A program made the translations under genes and the position numbers. This document shows positions 13,601 to 25,600 of a stretch of DNA of 64,000 bases, in pieces. The notes under the pieces were generated by a model. That model had not been told where the DNA came from and did not search any database. It was given only the letters and a program-made list of their open reading frames with translations. The DNA lies in contig NC_081812.1 in the NCBI RefSeq assembly GCF_030704535.1, positions 16,279,001-16,343,000 of the forward strand, read 5' to 3'. How positions within the stretch are numbered: the first letter of the stretch is position 1; each line of letters opens with the position of its first letter. Source of the DNA: Vitis vinifera (Eukaryota > Streptophyta > Magnoliopsida > Vitales > Vitaceae).

Positions 13601-13729
13601 GAAAGCAGTGTAGTTAGAGAAGCCAATAGCAGAGACCATGACTCCAATTGAAGCCGCAGCGAACATACACTGCCCTATTCTCAACACAAGCCCACTGGCG
13701 GTACCTGGACTCCCTATCAACTCCTTCAT
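10656..13729 (-). CDS. CASP-like protein, 5B type, four-pass membrane protein
   Basis: Exons 13729-13599, 12191-12059 and 10856-10656 join in frame to 154 aa, the usual size for CASPL5B proteins. Exon 1 gives [20 protein letters not shown] and then a first membrane segment ([10 protein letters not shown]). Exon 2 carries [12 protein letters not shown] and the loop [10 protein letters not shown] before VVGDW. Exon 3 starts [15 protein letters not shown] and ends with a long hydrophobic segment ([16 protein letters not shown]). Four membrane helices with the family's conserved Arg near helix 1 and Asp in helix 3 are consistent with the MARVEL/CASP fold. Casparian-strip CASPs scaffold membrane domains; group 5 members have no firmly assigned role. 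Introns are about 1.4 and 1.2 kb. Assignment rests on motif recognition. Confidence 0.87.
11312..11386. repeat. Cluster of short hairpins in CASP-like intron 2
   Basis: CGTGTTCT-TT-AGAACACG (11312-11329) is a perfect 8 bp stem. CCGTAT and ATACGG (11367-11386) form a 6 bp stem with an 8-base loop. Between them GTATTCATAAGAAC is a weaker palindrome. All three share the CGTRTTC core, so they look like diverged copies of one motif. Origin unknown. Confidence 0.5.
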
Positions 13730-14970
13730 TGCCCTCCTCTATACAGGGCCCTCTCTATAACCAAAGGGCCCTTACTAGAAACCCTAGATTCTCCAAAGCT
13801 CCATTTCTTCTCAGTTTGATCGATTATCTCTGTTGTTTCTGGGGGCGAGATTTCAGAAAGACTCAACTACACCTCAAGATCTACGGTTTAGATTTCAGTC
13901 ACGTAATGCGTGAAAGGTGAGATTGGGTTTTCATCGCCATTATTTTTCGTCCAAAAACCTATTCATTTCTTCGCCGAATCGTTTGCTTAAAGAAATCTCA
14001 ATAATTGTATTGTATTTTATTCTATTAATTTCATTAATTAAAAATTAAACTATAATTATCACTGTCGGAGGATCGGGGCTGTTTTCTAGACTGACCATCC
14101 TACGTGGATTTCTTTTTATTTGCCTTTTCAGCCTTTTCCAACCCACTCTCGAGTACTGAGAGCTGCTTCAGTCGGGCGACCGTCCAGGTGAGAGGGCTGT
14201 GGTGTCGCAAAATTAGAATCCGAGTCTTAGAAAATTGAACAGTGTAGAAACGTGTACTGAAATGACAGGCAAAGTCCACTAATTGTCGATGGTCTGAGGA
14301 GTAGCCGATTATTAAAGCTTTTGGCCCACACCGTACGGCTCGGAGCCTCCTGTTTCCCACCCAGGCTTGGCCACATCGGGCGGGGCCCATTAGAAGGTAC
14401 CCATCTGACGTGGTGAGATACGACCAGATACGTGAGGCCTGTGACGTCTGTCGCCTATATCCTCAAATGGTAATTAAAAGGAACAGGAATTGATATGAAA
14501 TGACGTTCCACTGAATTAAGGGAAGTAATTCATGAATGAATTGATATTCTGATTTCTGAGTATTTGATGATAAAGCAATAAGCGCTTCAAATTGAGGGGT
14601 TATACGGGACTGAGGCCGGGTATCTGGAGAAAGCTTGATTCCTAGAAGTAGGAGATTTGGGTACCCGTGAAAGTAAGGTTGTGCCTGTGGTCCCACTTTC
14701 TTTTCTTTCTTTTTCTTTTTTTAATCATTCGTTTTGGTTGGTATTAAAATTGAAAAAGTGATCACGGGGTAGCACGAGAAATGATGACAATGAACGTTGT
14801 TGTTATCATTATTATTTTTTATTTTTCTTGGTAGAACGGGGGAATTAAAGAAAAAGCAAAATTAATAAAACTTATGCTTCAATCTTTGAATTAGAATTCA
14901 TTTCGAAGTAACTCTTATACCTAACACCCTTGATCATTGAATGCTTAAGAATTGCCTTCACAATACCCAA

Positions 14971-15440
14971 AAATCCTAATATGACGGTTTCATTAAGAAG
15001 TTTTTTGCTTTTAAGTTATGGATAAAATTATAAATATTAAAATCACTTTAAAAAATTCACTATACACATGACAATTGTAATATGATTGTTGCATTGAGAA
15101 GTTTTCTGCTTTAAGTTATAGATGAAATTATGAGTATTTAAATAGCTTAAAAAATTTTACTACACACGTGACAATCCCAATATGATTGTTTCGTTAAGAA
15201 GTTTCCTATTTTTAAGTTATGAATGAAATTATAAATATCAAAATCATTCAAAAAAAATTCACTATACACATGACAATCCTGATATGACTGTTTCATTGAG
15301 AAGTTTTCAGCTTTAAGTTATAGATGAAATCATGAATATTAAAAAATTTCACAACACACATGACAATCTCATATATGATTGTTTCATTGAGAAGTTTTTT
15401 GCTTTTTAAGTTATGGATGAAATTACGAATATCAAAATTG
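14971..15440. repeat. Tandem array, about 100 bp unit, five copies
   Basis: Five successive units begin near 14971, 15074, 15174, 15275 and 15365. Each carries a core like ATATGATTGTTTCATTGAG, then TTTAAGTTATGGATGAAAT, then a tail with CACTATACACATGACAAT. Units differ by substitutions and small indels, so the array is diverged. No reading frame runs through it. Confidence 0.85.
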
Positions 15441-16204
15441 TTAGTGCAGTGTCAACCAAATAGAGTTTGTCTACCTTTTCTAAAGTTATACGAGTTTCTT
15501 CTCTATATAAAAGGATGTTTGGATGGGTGATCCAAGCACACCCCTCTGAAGCTTAAGTCAAAAAAGAAACAAAACGGGTCTAATTCTTTTAAATGACTTT
15601 ATATGAGCGTACCTTTTTAATGCTTCTCATGGGGCTTTTATAGAATGGATGACACTGTTATCATAGCGTTGTTGGTGCCTTCATGTATTTTCTGTGATAG
15701 TGTTTGCCATCACGACAAAAATCAAGCCTTGGCAAGAAAGTCAACATCATTATCTCTATGTAGATTAGACAATCATACCAAACAAAATCCGCTGATTGGT
15801 GTCATTTATCGGTTGTCAAGCAAGAATCTCGGACCATGTAATTGACTATGCATTTACATTTGTCAATATCGCAAATTGCCCGTAACAATTAATAGACATT
15901 GACTTTTAAGTGTAAATGTTGTCTAGGTCGTTGTTCAGACACTGGATGTGATTATCTATCTACTTAATGCTTAGAATATCTGGATGTGCTGGTTAATCCA
16001 TCTGGAAATCTCAATTGACATGGTCTGTCCATTCCATCTGACTCTCAAAAAGAAGGAAATCTCATTTCTCTTACACCCACGGAGTTTGTTTTGGTTTAAA
16101 CGAATGACTCTAGATGGATGATTTGCTTACCTTGGATAGACCAAAGGTTTTTAATTTGGGGAAGGACACATGGAGGGAAACCCACCAAAAAACCACTCAA
16201 AAAA

Positions 16205-16435
16205 TTTCACCGCTAAAAAAATTTCACAACACACATAACAATCCCATAAATGATTGTTTCATTGAGAAGTTTTCTGCTTTTAAGTTATAGATGAAATTAT
16301 GAATATCAAAATCACTTAAAAATTTTTTAATACATATATGACAATCCCAATATGATTGTTTAATTGAGAAGTTTCTTACTTTTAAGTCATGAATGAAATT
16401 GTGAATATCAAAACCACTAAAAAAATCTCAGAGCT
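16205..16435. repeat. Two further copies of the same tandem unit, displaced
   Basis: Units near 16230 and 16343 repeat the same core (TGATTGTTTCATTGAGAAG; AAGTTATAGATGAAATTATG) as the array at 14971-15440, in the same orientation. They are separated from it by about 760 bp of unrelated sequence, so the array was split by an insertion or a local rearrangement. Confidence 0.8.
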
Positions 16436-17881
16436 TTAACTTCCGTATTCAAAAATAAATAAAAAAGAAACACCTCTTTTCTATTTATTAAAAAATGCAT
16501 ATTTTTATATTTAATTTATATTTTCTATAGTAATTTATTTAATTTTTATTTCCTGTATCAAGGTGGTTAGTGATTGGGTTGGGTTCAATGAAAGGTGGTT
16601 ATTGCTTGGGTTGGGTTAGTCCACCTGGACACCCAAACCATGCACAACAAAATAATTCTTTAAAAATTATTTTATATAGTTTTTTCAAAATATTAATTTT
16701 TTTAATATATATATATATATATATATATTTAAAAAAAACACTTATAAGCATTACATACATTTTGTCTCTTTTACTTTAAAAATTAACAACGATTTCTGAG
16801 TCTAAATCGAGCTTTCAGTGAAGTGACAAGTCCGATCAATATGTCTTACATACGATATAGAATGTTTGCTAGTCTGAAAGCTTTTACTCGTGAAAACTAA
16901 GAATCACATTTTCATTTAGATGCTAGAGAACCTAGGATAATGAAAATCAATTTTAACTTCTTTTCGTGTATGTATAAGTATTTTTTAAAACTTTTAATAA
17001 ATTTAACGCTATTTGTACTATTGTCTCTTTTCCATTCAATTCTACACCATCTTTTCCTTTTAGTTTAGATTTAAAAAGGTCCCCAATGGTAATTTACTGA
17101 TGCCAAAAATGTTTGCTATAACACTTTAAAGCCCAAATTTAAAGGTATTCATTTCAACCTGGAGGTGGCAATCGGGATCATGAGTAATTTTCTTGGGCCA
17201 TTTTTTAATTTAAACCAGAAAAGTACTCGAAGTTAATGTGCCAACTCTTGCTATTAAATGGTAAGATTACAAATTCGCTATATATGGAATTGATACCAAG
17301 CATCTCTATTTGATCACATGGACATGCCCTTTGAGGACTAAAGGTGGTTTGGGCCAGCAATAGATGCTTAGTTGGTGTGTCTTTTTTCATCTCATAAGAT
17401 ATTGTTCCAACTTCCAACAACTATCCGTCCCCTCACGTGGAAATTCATTGACTAGTGCTTGAACTAATTAGTTGATACAAAATTATCATTTATTATGAAA
17501 TATTTTGTTTATTAAATTCTTGGTGTTATTATATGTTTATTATTTTTAAAAATTGAAAATATAAATAATTTTTTATTATGGTTATAATTTTTTTCTTGAT
17601 TAAGCATGTGGGTTTGTTCTTATTTTCTTGTTTGGTAGTTACCTAACATGTGAAAACAATTACAATTTTTTTATTTTATGATTTTCTAATTGTTTTATTG
17701 TATATATTAAATTCTTTCTCAAAATTCACGCTGACTTGGCAAACTTTCTCCTTCTGTCGTGAGATTCCACCGGCACAACCCCACGTCAAAAAACAACTAA
17801 ACAAGACTAACACATCTTTATCTGTGCAGCTGACACGTGTCAGGTCTATGGGACAATTACGTCATTGCTTAGTTCATTGGT

Positions 17882-19905
17882 AGTTACAACAATGAGAAGG
17901 AGGTACTTACCACAAATATGCAGAACTGATTTTGGTAATCTGTGTCATCATCTTCACCGTTGTAATTGTTGTCTGTATATATCTTGTACAATATTGTAGC
18001 TTAAGAGTGTTTTAAGCAATTCATTTTCCTACATATTTCTTACATGTTTGAACTATGGACTTGTCTCAGTGTTTGAACGTCATTGACTTGTAACAAGGAT
18101 TTTATAGCCCTATGATATTGTTTTCTTTTCTTGTAGATTGGTATTGTTTTAAAGAAGCTGTTTGATGATGGCGTAGTGAAGCGTGAGGATTTGTGGGTTA
18201 CCTCCAAGCTCTGGTTTGTCTCACTTTGATTTTGGCTTTCATTGAAAATATTAATTACATTATAGTAACAATAGCTATCTGTTTCTCTTTTATCTTAAGA
18301 TGCTGCTGTTGCAGTGCTGTTTGTACTATCCACTAGCTAATTCATTTTCCTTTTCTAGAGTAAACTGGTCTCTTGGCTCTTGCAGTTCTTAGCTTCTACC
18401 ATTTACAACTTAAAATTATCTGCAGGTGTGCTGATCGTGCACCAGAAGATAAGATGTGCCAGAGGCACTAAACAGAACTTTGCAAGACTTGCAGCTCGAC
18501 TTCATTGATTTGTATCTTGTATGTATTGCCCTAGTTGTTTGTTAAAAGTTACTAGAAGAATGTGTTATCTAATAAACATTGCATGTCTTTGGACTCTTAA
18601 CAAATATAAACGCTATCAAAGTTTTGTGAAGTTTGCAGGAAAGAAAAGGTCAAAACTAATGAAAGGCATCACTCAGAAGATGGACTCTCGTTAATGCCAT
18701 CTTAGATCTTTGAGTGAAATTTGAAATATGGCCAAATCTTTGAGTCTCTTGATTCTGCAACCTTGTCTCTATCTTAGGAACTTAAAAGCGAATTGAACTT
18801 TGAATAATGGATAATCTGTATTTTAATTTAGATTGTCTTATTCAGGAGATTATCTGATTGTAACTAAATGTGGCTGATTCTTGTAGATCCATTGGCCGGT
18901 CCGTATGAAAAAGAGTTCTGTTGTCACCAAACCTGAAAACCTCATCCAACCAGATATACCAAGCACATGGAGAGCAATGGAAGCACTCTATGATTCTGGC
19001 AAGGTTCGGGCTATTGGTGTAAGCAACTTATCCACAAAGAAACTGGGGGACCTGTTGGAGATTGCACGTGTTCCTCCTCCTGTCGACCAAGTGGAGTGTC
19101 CTCCTTCATGGGACCAGAGAAAACTGCGTGCTTTCTGTAAATCCAGGGGGTTCACCTAACTGTGAGTAGTCAATCCTTAATTTACTTCGAAATTTGGGTT
19201 AGCTACTTATATTTTGCTGAAGAGCATATCTTATTGTACTCATTATTTTGATTCAGTTATGTGCATCTAGAACTACAATTATTTTGTTTCTTTAATTTTG
19301 ATTTGCATGTATCTTTCAGGGGTATTCACCTTTGGGTTCTCCAGGTACAGTAACGTTAAAAAGTGAAGTCCTTAAGCATCCAGTTCTGAATATAGTTGCA
19401 GAGAAATTGGGAAGATCTCCCGCACAGGTTGCTCTTCGCTGGGGCCTGCAAATGGGTCATAGCGTGCTTCCCAAGAGTACAAATGAATCAAGGATCAAGG
19501 AGAACTTTGATGTCTTTGGGTGGTCTATACCTGAAGACCTGTTTGCTGAGTTTTCTGAAATTGAGCAGGCAAGTAGTTCTTTTCCTCATTGCCTCGGTCG
19601 ATTCCCTTATCATCATGGCTCCTAGTAATTGTTGACTGGTGGGCCACTATATAAAGCTTTTTCCTTGATTCCTTTAGCGACCGGATGATTGGATGGTGTA
19701 TGTGGTGATATACAAGGAAGTATAAGTTCATTTGAGAGGCACAGGATCTTGTGCTAGATACTCTCTCCTTCTTATCCGTTCTCTCATAATAATAACAGTT
19801 TGGTTTTTAACTCTGCAGGCAAGACTTAACACAGAAAGCTGCTATACCCATGAGACCTTCGGCCCCTACAAGACAGTTGAGGAACTTTGGGATGGTGAGG
19901 TCTGA
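17882..19905 (+). pseudogene. Aldo-keto reductase copy A, 5'-truncated
   Basis: Homologous to AKR copies C and D over the tail of exon 2 (to about 17902), exon 3 18137-18213, exon 4 18426-18518, exon 5 18887-19161, exon 6 19320-19568 and exon 7 19819-19905. Exon 1 and most of exon 2, with the catalytic Asp and Tyr region, are absent. Exon 4 is 93 nt instead of 88 through a duplicated AAGAT. Exon 5 is 275 nt instead of 276 through loss of one G in a G-run. Both shift the frame. A conserved His in the ECHPSW motif reads Pro. Splice sites are still good and exons 6-7 remain open, so death looks fairly recent. Homology to copy C continues downstream to about 20660. It may be transcribed but cannot encode a full reductase. 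Confidence 0.88.
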
Positions 19906-20685
19906 TCGGACAATTTAGTGAATATTTGTAATGACGGGTTTTTTTGATTGGGAGAGGTTTGCTGGTCGATTTCTCTCTCATATCACTAACGCCTACTTGA
20001 TTGGTTCTCTTGACTGTGTAGTTTCACAGCTCTACTTTGTTTTGCTACCACATAATAAAACAATGCTTTTGATTTCCATGGATTGTGCAGTGGTGGTAGG
20101 AAGTTGGAAGTATAGAAAGCAATGGTACATGCTCCAAAATTGAGAAAAAGAAAATGTTTCAATGCTATGCAATTCAAATTTTTTAGGCTGAATAATTCAA
20201 GAAATTATGTCAATGTTAGTGAAGCTGAACTAAAAAGACAATAATAAGCTTATCAGCTAAAGTACATTCAGTCGTTAGGATTATCAACTCAGAGATCATA
20301 AAATATTCCCAGTAATGGCGATTTATTGTGAATTCAGTTTAGGTGAATTGCCCTGAAATATAACAGAAATGAAATTAATTCAGATTCAGCCTGAATTGGG
20401 CTTAAGGTGTCTTCCAGTTCAGCTTGCCACAGTTCCCTCCTGCCAATAAAAGAGGAAAGTTAAACTCAGAAGCCTTTAACAGCCATTGGACTTGAGCGTA
20501 CGTTTGAAGGCAGATGATGGCTTGAATGGTTGACCACTGCTTACTCAGTAACTCAGCCTCTTAAGTAATCAAATAAGGTGAATTCTCAAGGAATTTTGTG
20601 TGTATTTAGTTGTATGTAGCATTATATACAGAAGCAGGATGGATCAAGGGGCTATAAAGAAACAGGGGGAAAAGGATTTGATAAC

Positions 20686-20958
20686 GTTTGGAAGTTTAAG
20701 TGATATTTTATTATGGAAAATTATTAAGGAAAGAAAAGAAAAATGTTAAGAAAAATAATTTTTTATATATTTAAATTTACTATATATAATATGAAAGAAA
20801 ATCAAATATAATTAAAATTAATAGGAAATTTATATATTTTTAAATTATTTAATTTTTATATAAAATAAGTTTAAAATAACATATAAAAATAATTTATTGA
20901 TTTTAAATATTTTTTTATTTATTTGTTTCTTCCCTAATTTTTCGAACCAAGCATAACC
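20686..20958. mobile_element. Possible MITE relic
   Basis: AT-rich segment that begins with a run like TAACGTTTGGAAG and ends with TTCGAACCAAGCATAACC. The ends are weakly inverted-complementary. The duplicated flank shared with AKR C stops exactly where it begins. Low confidence because the repeats are imperfect. Confidence 0.3.
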
Positions 20959-21679
20959 TTAAATTACTAATGGGTGAAAATTAGATACAATGCACTTGAA
21001 GAACCTGTTGAAGATGGGGGTGCAATCTGTTGGTAATCCATGGAAGAGTTGGATAATCATTAGAATAAGATATTCCCCCCAATTTCTTTTTATTTTGAGC
21101 TTAAAGTGATCCAATTATTTGCAGGATGAATTCATCAAGATGCATATGCGCCAGTTTATGTTATATGCGTACTACTAGTTCTCCCTACATAATTTCTTTT
21201 CTTCTTTCCTTTTTTTTTTTTTGTAAGTACCATTTTTTTTATTTAACATCGTATTTAGCCTGGCAAATATGTGACCCCAAATTGTTGATGTTTATTGTGA
21301 AAAACATAATAAGAAGGTGAAAATAAAAACACACAAAATATAAAACAATTTACTTGATTTAGTTTAAAGACTATAACATTGGACAAAAAAAAAAAAAACA
21401 AAAAACTTCTTATTCTAGGAGATTATAATTCTAGAACTCTCAAATTCCAAAGTTCAATTACCAAAAAAAAAACTTTTTTTTTTTTTTTTTTATCAAAATG
21501 TTTTTCCATATTTTTTTCTAATTAGATATGAAGATTTTATATAAGAAACTAATTTTATGATTGTAATATATTTATAATAGGAAACTCTTTTATAAAAATA
21601 TTTTCTATTAGGAAACTATGAACGGTTTTTCAATTCACTCAAAAATGGAATTTAGACACTTTCCAGGAAGTGTTGTTTT

Positions 21680-21806
21680 CAGGCTATTGAGAAACTTTGG
21701 AATTGTGAGATCTAATCAAACTTATTAGTTTATGCGTCTTGATTACGCGCATGAGGCAAGTTGCATGTAGTAAACGTGCATGAAACTTTTGGTGTATATA
21801 GAAGCA
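21680..21806 (+). pseudogene. Two adjacent relics of the aldo-keto reductase last exon
   Basis: 21685-21722 resembles the end of exon 7 of copies A/C/D (GAAACTTTGGAATTGTGAG against GGAACTTTGGGATGGTGAG). Immediately after, 21726-21806 aligns at about 80% by eye with the end of intron 6 and the start of exon 7 of copy B (CTTTTGGTGTATATAGAAGC against CTTTTGGAGTATATAGAAGC). No other exon lies nearby. This is what remains of at least one more copy in the array. Confidence 0.65.
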
Positions 21807-22034
21807 GAAGTGGAGCCAGGCTATGCCCAAGGGGCAAATGACCCCCTCAAATTTTTGACAAAAGTACTACCAAGTAGCGGGTTTGATCCAAGCTCAAAAT
21901 TATGCAAAGTAAACATGGTTGGCTCTAGGCTATAATGTTATAAGAGCATTAACTAGTCAGTAATTTTGGTGAAAGAAAATTTTTTTATATGCTCTTGAGT
22001 TAACTAATTAAAAGGAATGAAATAATTTTCAATT

Positions 22035-22299
22035 TTAGGTTATGTTTGGTTCCTAAAAAGTATTAAATAAAAAAAAAATGGTAGGAAAAATGATTTTCTT
22101 TGATTATATTATAGAAAATTTCAAAAAAAAAAATATGTATTTTAAAATTATTTAATATTTATGTTGATGAATTAAAATAAATAAAATAAGTTTACAAATA
22201 AAAATAATTTATCAATTTTAATTTAATTTTTTATTTTTCTCTCTATTTTCTTTTTTTCATATTTTTCCTCAAATTTTCTGAAATCAAACATAATCTTAA
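22035..22299. mobile_element. MITE-like element with inverted ends
   Basis: Starts TTAGGTTATGTTTGGTTCC and ends GAAATCAAACATAATCTTAA; the reverse complement of the end matches the start with a few mismatches over about 18 bases. The interior is AT-rich and non-coding. Fits a short non-autonomous DNA transposon; superfamily not assigned. Confidence 0.5.
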
Positions 22300-22649
22300 C
22301 ATTTTCATATTTATTTTAAGAATAATTAATTTTTAATATAAATACCGTTAATTATTTGATAAAAAGGGCCTCTAATAACCCAAAAATTTGAAATTTAATC
22401 TTCCATTCTTTTTTTTTGCATCATTTAGATAAAAATACTTTTATTATTTTATTGTAAAAATAAATATTTCTTTTAAAACCTGTAGATACTTAAAATAGAA
22501 AATGAAATTTATGTTAAAATTGGTTTAAAAAAAAACATGGAAAGGCTTTTAATCAAATAACCCTACGCTCTTTTCTCTTAAGGGAGACGTTTCTGTTATT
22601 CGGAGCTTTGAAGGGTGGAGCAGCAGTTTCTGTTTTCTCGTATCTAGAA

Positions 22650-25600
22650 ATGTCTCCGTTCTTTGAATTGAACATAGGAGCAAAGATCCCTTCGGTAGGA
22701 TTGGGAACCTGGAGGGCTGATCATGGTCTCATTGGCGATGCCCTTGCCACCGCAATCAAGGTCTCTCTCCCCCATACGCGTCACTTCTTCTTTTCCTTCC
22801 TTTTCTATTTGTACGTTTTGCACCTGAATTTGTGTGTGGATCCTCTCCAATATATTGTATATATATTTGTTGATGGTACTTATCTAATTAGGGTTCATTG
22901 CTCCAGGAATTTGGTGTTTTGTGTATATTATATTCTTTCTGGGTGTCTCCTCTTTACTTTATATACGACTTTTCTTTACGTATCAAAAAAAATTATATTC
23001 TTTCTGGGTGTGAAGGTAAAGTTACGTTTTTTTGTGTCTTATGGTGCAAATTCTTTATAATTTTCCTAAGGACGTCAAGATCATGGCCTTGATGACCTTT
23101 TGAATAAACATTTGCACAGGTTTTTCACGGATGGGGTGTTTTTCTGCTTTGGCTTATTGTATAGAAGGTACCAGAAAAATTATTGCTTGAATGAAAATCA
23201 ATTCACAACCAGGAAACTAAATAAATATACGGGCCTAGAAGCTATTTACAGTAACTTACAAAAGAATAGCCTAAATTATGGTGACTACTGAAAAGAATGG
23301 CCAAAATCATAGAGAAACAGTCGTGGGATCAAGGATAACGGACAATTAACCACAATATGAAAGATCTCATACTCACAAGATGGTGCTTCCATTGGAGATA
23401 CAAATCTTGGAACAAAGAATGATGAAACTGTTGATGGGACAGGGGCTTAATAAGTGCATCAGCCAATTCCCAATTGATTCGTAGTTGAAATGTAAGAAAC
23501 AGTAAGGATCCTCCTGATAACTTGATAAGGAGCAAAGTGGATGTCCGGCAGATAGATGCATGGATCCAAAATTGTGGCTGTAAATAGTAGGTTGTCTGGA
23601 CAATGAAATGCCAAGCTCACTAAGAAGAGAGCAAACCTGAAGGATCTTGGTAGCAGTGGAGGAAGGGCCCAATACTTGGCCTTGATTGAGGTGTGGTTCA
23701 TAGTCTCCTGTTTGTGTGAGTGCTATGAAACAGCATTACTGCCTAAGCAGACAAGGTAGACCATCAGGGAAGTGTAGTCATCGCAGTTCCCAACCTTATC
23801 AGCATTAATGACATGGAAAGGTTAGTTGCAATTAAGGTAGAGACCATGTCAAGTGTATTTTTAAGGTATTGAAGTAATTTCACTGTGTATACTTTGTTGT
23901 GGCATTTGCTTTGGCGCCTTTAATATATATATGTTTTCTATTTACCTAGATATGTATATAGATAGATACAAAGAAGTAGGTGCTTGGCGGTGGAGCTATG
24001 AGTTTCAGTTGGCTTGTGCATGCATTGTGCAAGTTTATTGGTTGAGTAGGAGATGTTCTGTTGAGTTAATTCCAAGTTTTCCAGGCAACCAAATGAACCA
24101 GATGTGGACATGATTAATCCTTTTTGTTTGGAACACTTCCAGCCTCATGTTTGAGTCCCAAGGTCACCCTCATCTTAGCCAATAATTTAAACAAACATAG
24201 AAAGCACTGAAACTGTCATAAGTAATGAAAACAATCATCAAATCTAAAAATATTGAATCTTTAAAAATTTTGCTAAACTAGACATTTCAAAATCGAGTTC
24301 TTGCAGATTCTAGAAAGTGAAAGAAACTCTAAGAATCAAAACTAAAAGTTTTAAATCAAAGATAATCAAGTTCCTAACACCACTCGGTGAAAAAGGAAAA
24401 CAAAACTTCAAGGAGATCTTCATAGGCATGTTGAATGAGAAAATCTGTTTGCTGCCACTCTTCTTCTCTCCCTTTGTGTGCCTGTTCCTCTTCTCAAACT
24501 TATCTAAAAGATCCCTTCTCAGTATCAAAAGATGTTTAAATAGGTCATCTCCAAACCTTAGACCTGTGGAAAGAGGGTTTGGGCATTTTTAATGGTGTTT
24601 GGGCCTTCTTGGGTTAAGACTGAAATCCCTTGCTTTAGCTTTAGCAGATTTTTGAAAATTTTCCCCAATTTGTGTGATTTTTCCAGTAGGGAAAATGACC
24701 TTAGAATTTGGTGAAAATTGGCAGATCCATTCTTCTATGAGTCTAGGATTTTTCAAAATTTATTTCTCCCCTGAAATAGTTGCAAACTTTAAATTGGTCA
24801 AAATTAGACCTACAGCAGAGTTATGTGAGCTTCCTCTTATTTTGCTACTTTGTTCTTTTGCTTCTAAACCTTTGTGCAAAATTCTTGACCTCTCTAAGAT
24901 CATCCCAATACTCAAAATTATTTTTTTTAAGTAATTCGAGTTTGAGATCTTGAAGGGAAATACCTATAAAGTTTTACATACAACTTGAAAGCCATGATAA
25001 CTGCGCACATAGAGGGATAAGACAAACTTAGCTAATTAAGGGCTATGATGTCTACTAACTTGCTTCAAAATGTGAGGTAATATTAATAATACAGTGTCCA
25101 TATAATTTGAAAGATCACATAATACATGATATAAAAAGATTGGCATGGTATGGTAAGTTCCTCCAATAAATCAATCCAATTTCCATGTTGATCGCATTAT
25201 TTAATTTGGAGGCTTTGATTCTATTGAATTCCCTAATTTACGGTTGTTCATGTATGGAAAAGAGTCAAATGTTCAGTATGGGGTAATCCAGATGATGCTT
25301 CTTATTTTTCTTTTTCTTTGTTTTGTTTTTTTTTTTAATGGAGTTTTGCATCAAATAGGTAAAAAATGTTTTATCTAATAGAGCCACTGTTTTGATTGGA
25401 AAATGCCTCTAAAAAATGTCTAACTCACTTGTATTGGATTCTATAGTCTCTTCTCTTCTACCATAGCCCTAAATGGTGAGAGGATTAGCCTCCCCTTGAA
25501 ATAACCTCGTGAAGACAATCTTTTCAATATTAAGGGTTCCCCTATTTATATGTTCTTATTTCAATGTTGATGACAACTAATATTTCCTTCTACTGACTAT

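Larger units (their letters stand above)
13730..17881. other. Intergenic region with a tandem repeat array
   Basis: The first few hundred bases should hold the promoter and leader of the CASP-like gene (- strand). The rest shows no supportable coding exon. It contains the tandem array at 14971-15440 and 16205-16435. A TA microsatellite lies at about 16707-16729. The right edge is where homology to the aldo-keto reductase copies begins abruptly. Confidence 0.6.
19906..22649. other. Intergenic, pseudogene A to AKR B
   Basis: About 20140-20660 is homologous to the 3' flank of AKR C (about 40190-40870), i.e. part of the duplicated unit. Beyond it come AT-rich MITE-like stretches (20686-20958, 22035-22299), poly-A/T tracts near 21380-21490 and a last-exon relic (21680-21806). 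No complete gene is supported. Confidence 0.65.

Noticed and set aside
14971-16435. CRISPR-like regular repeats
   Set aside because: Units are about 100 bp, diverged and without unique spacers of constant length, in a plant nuclear genome; an ordinary tandem repeat explains them.
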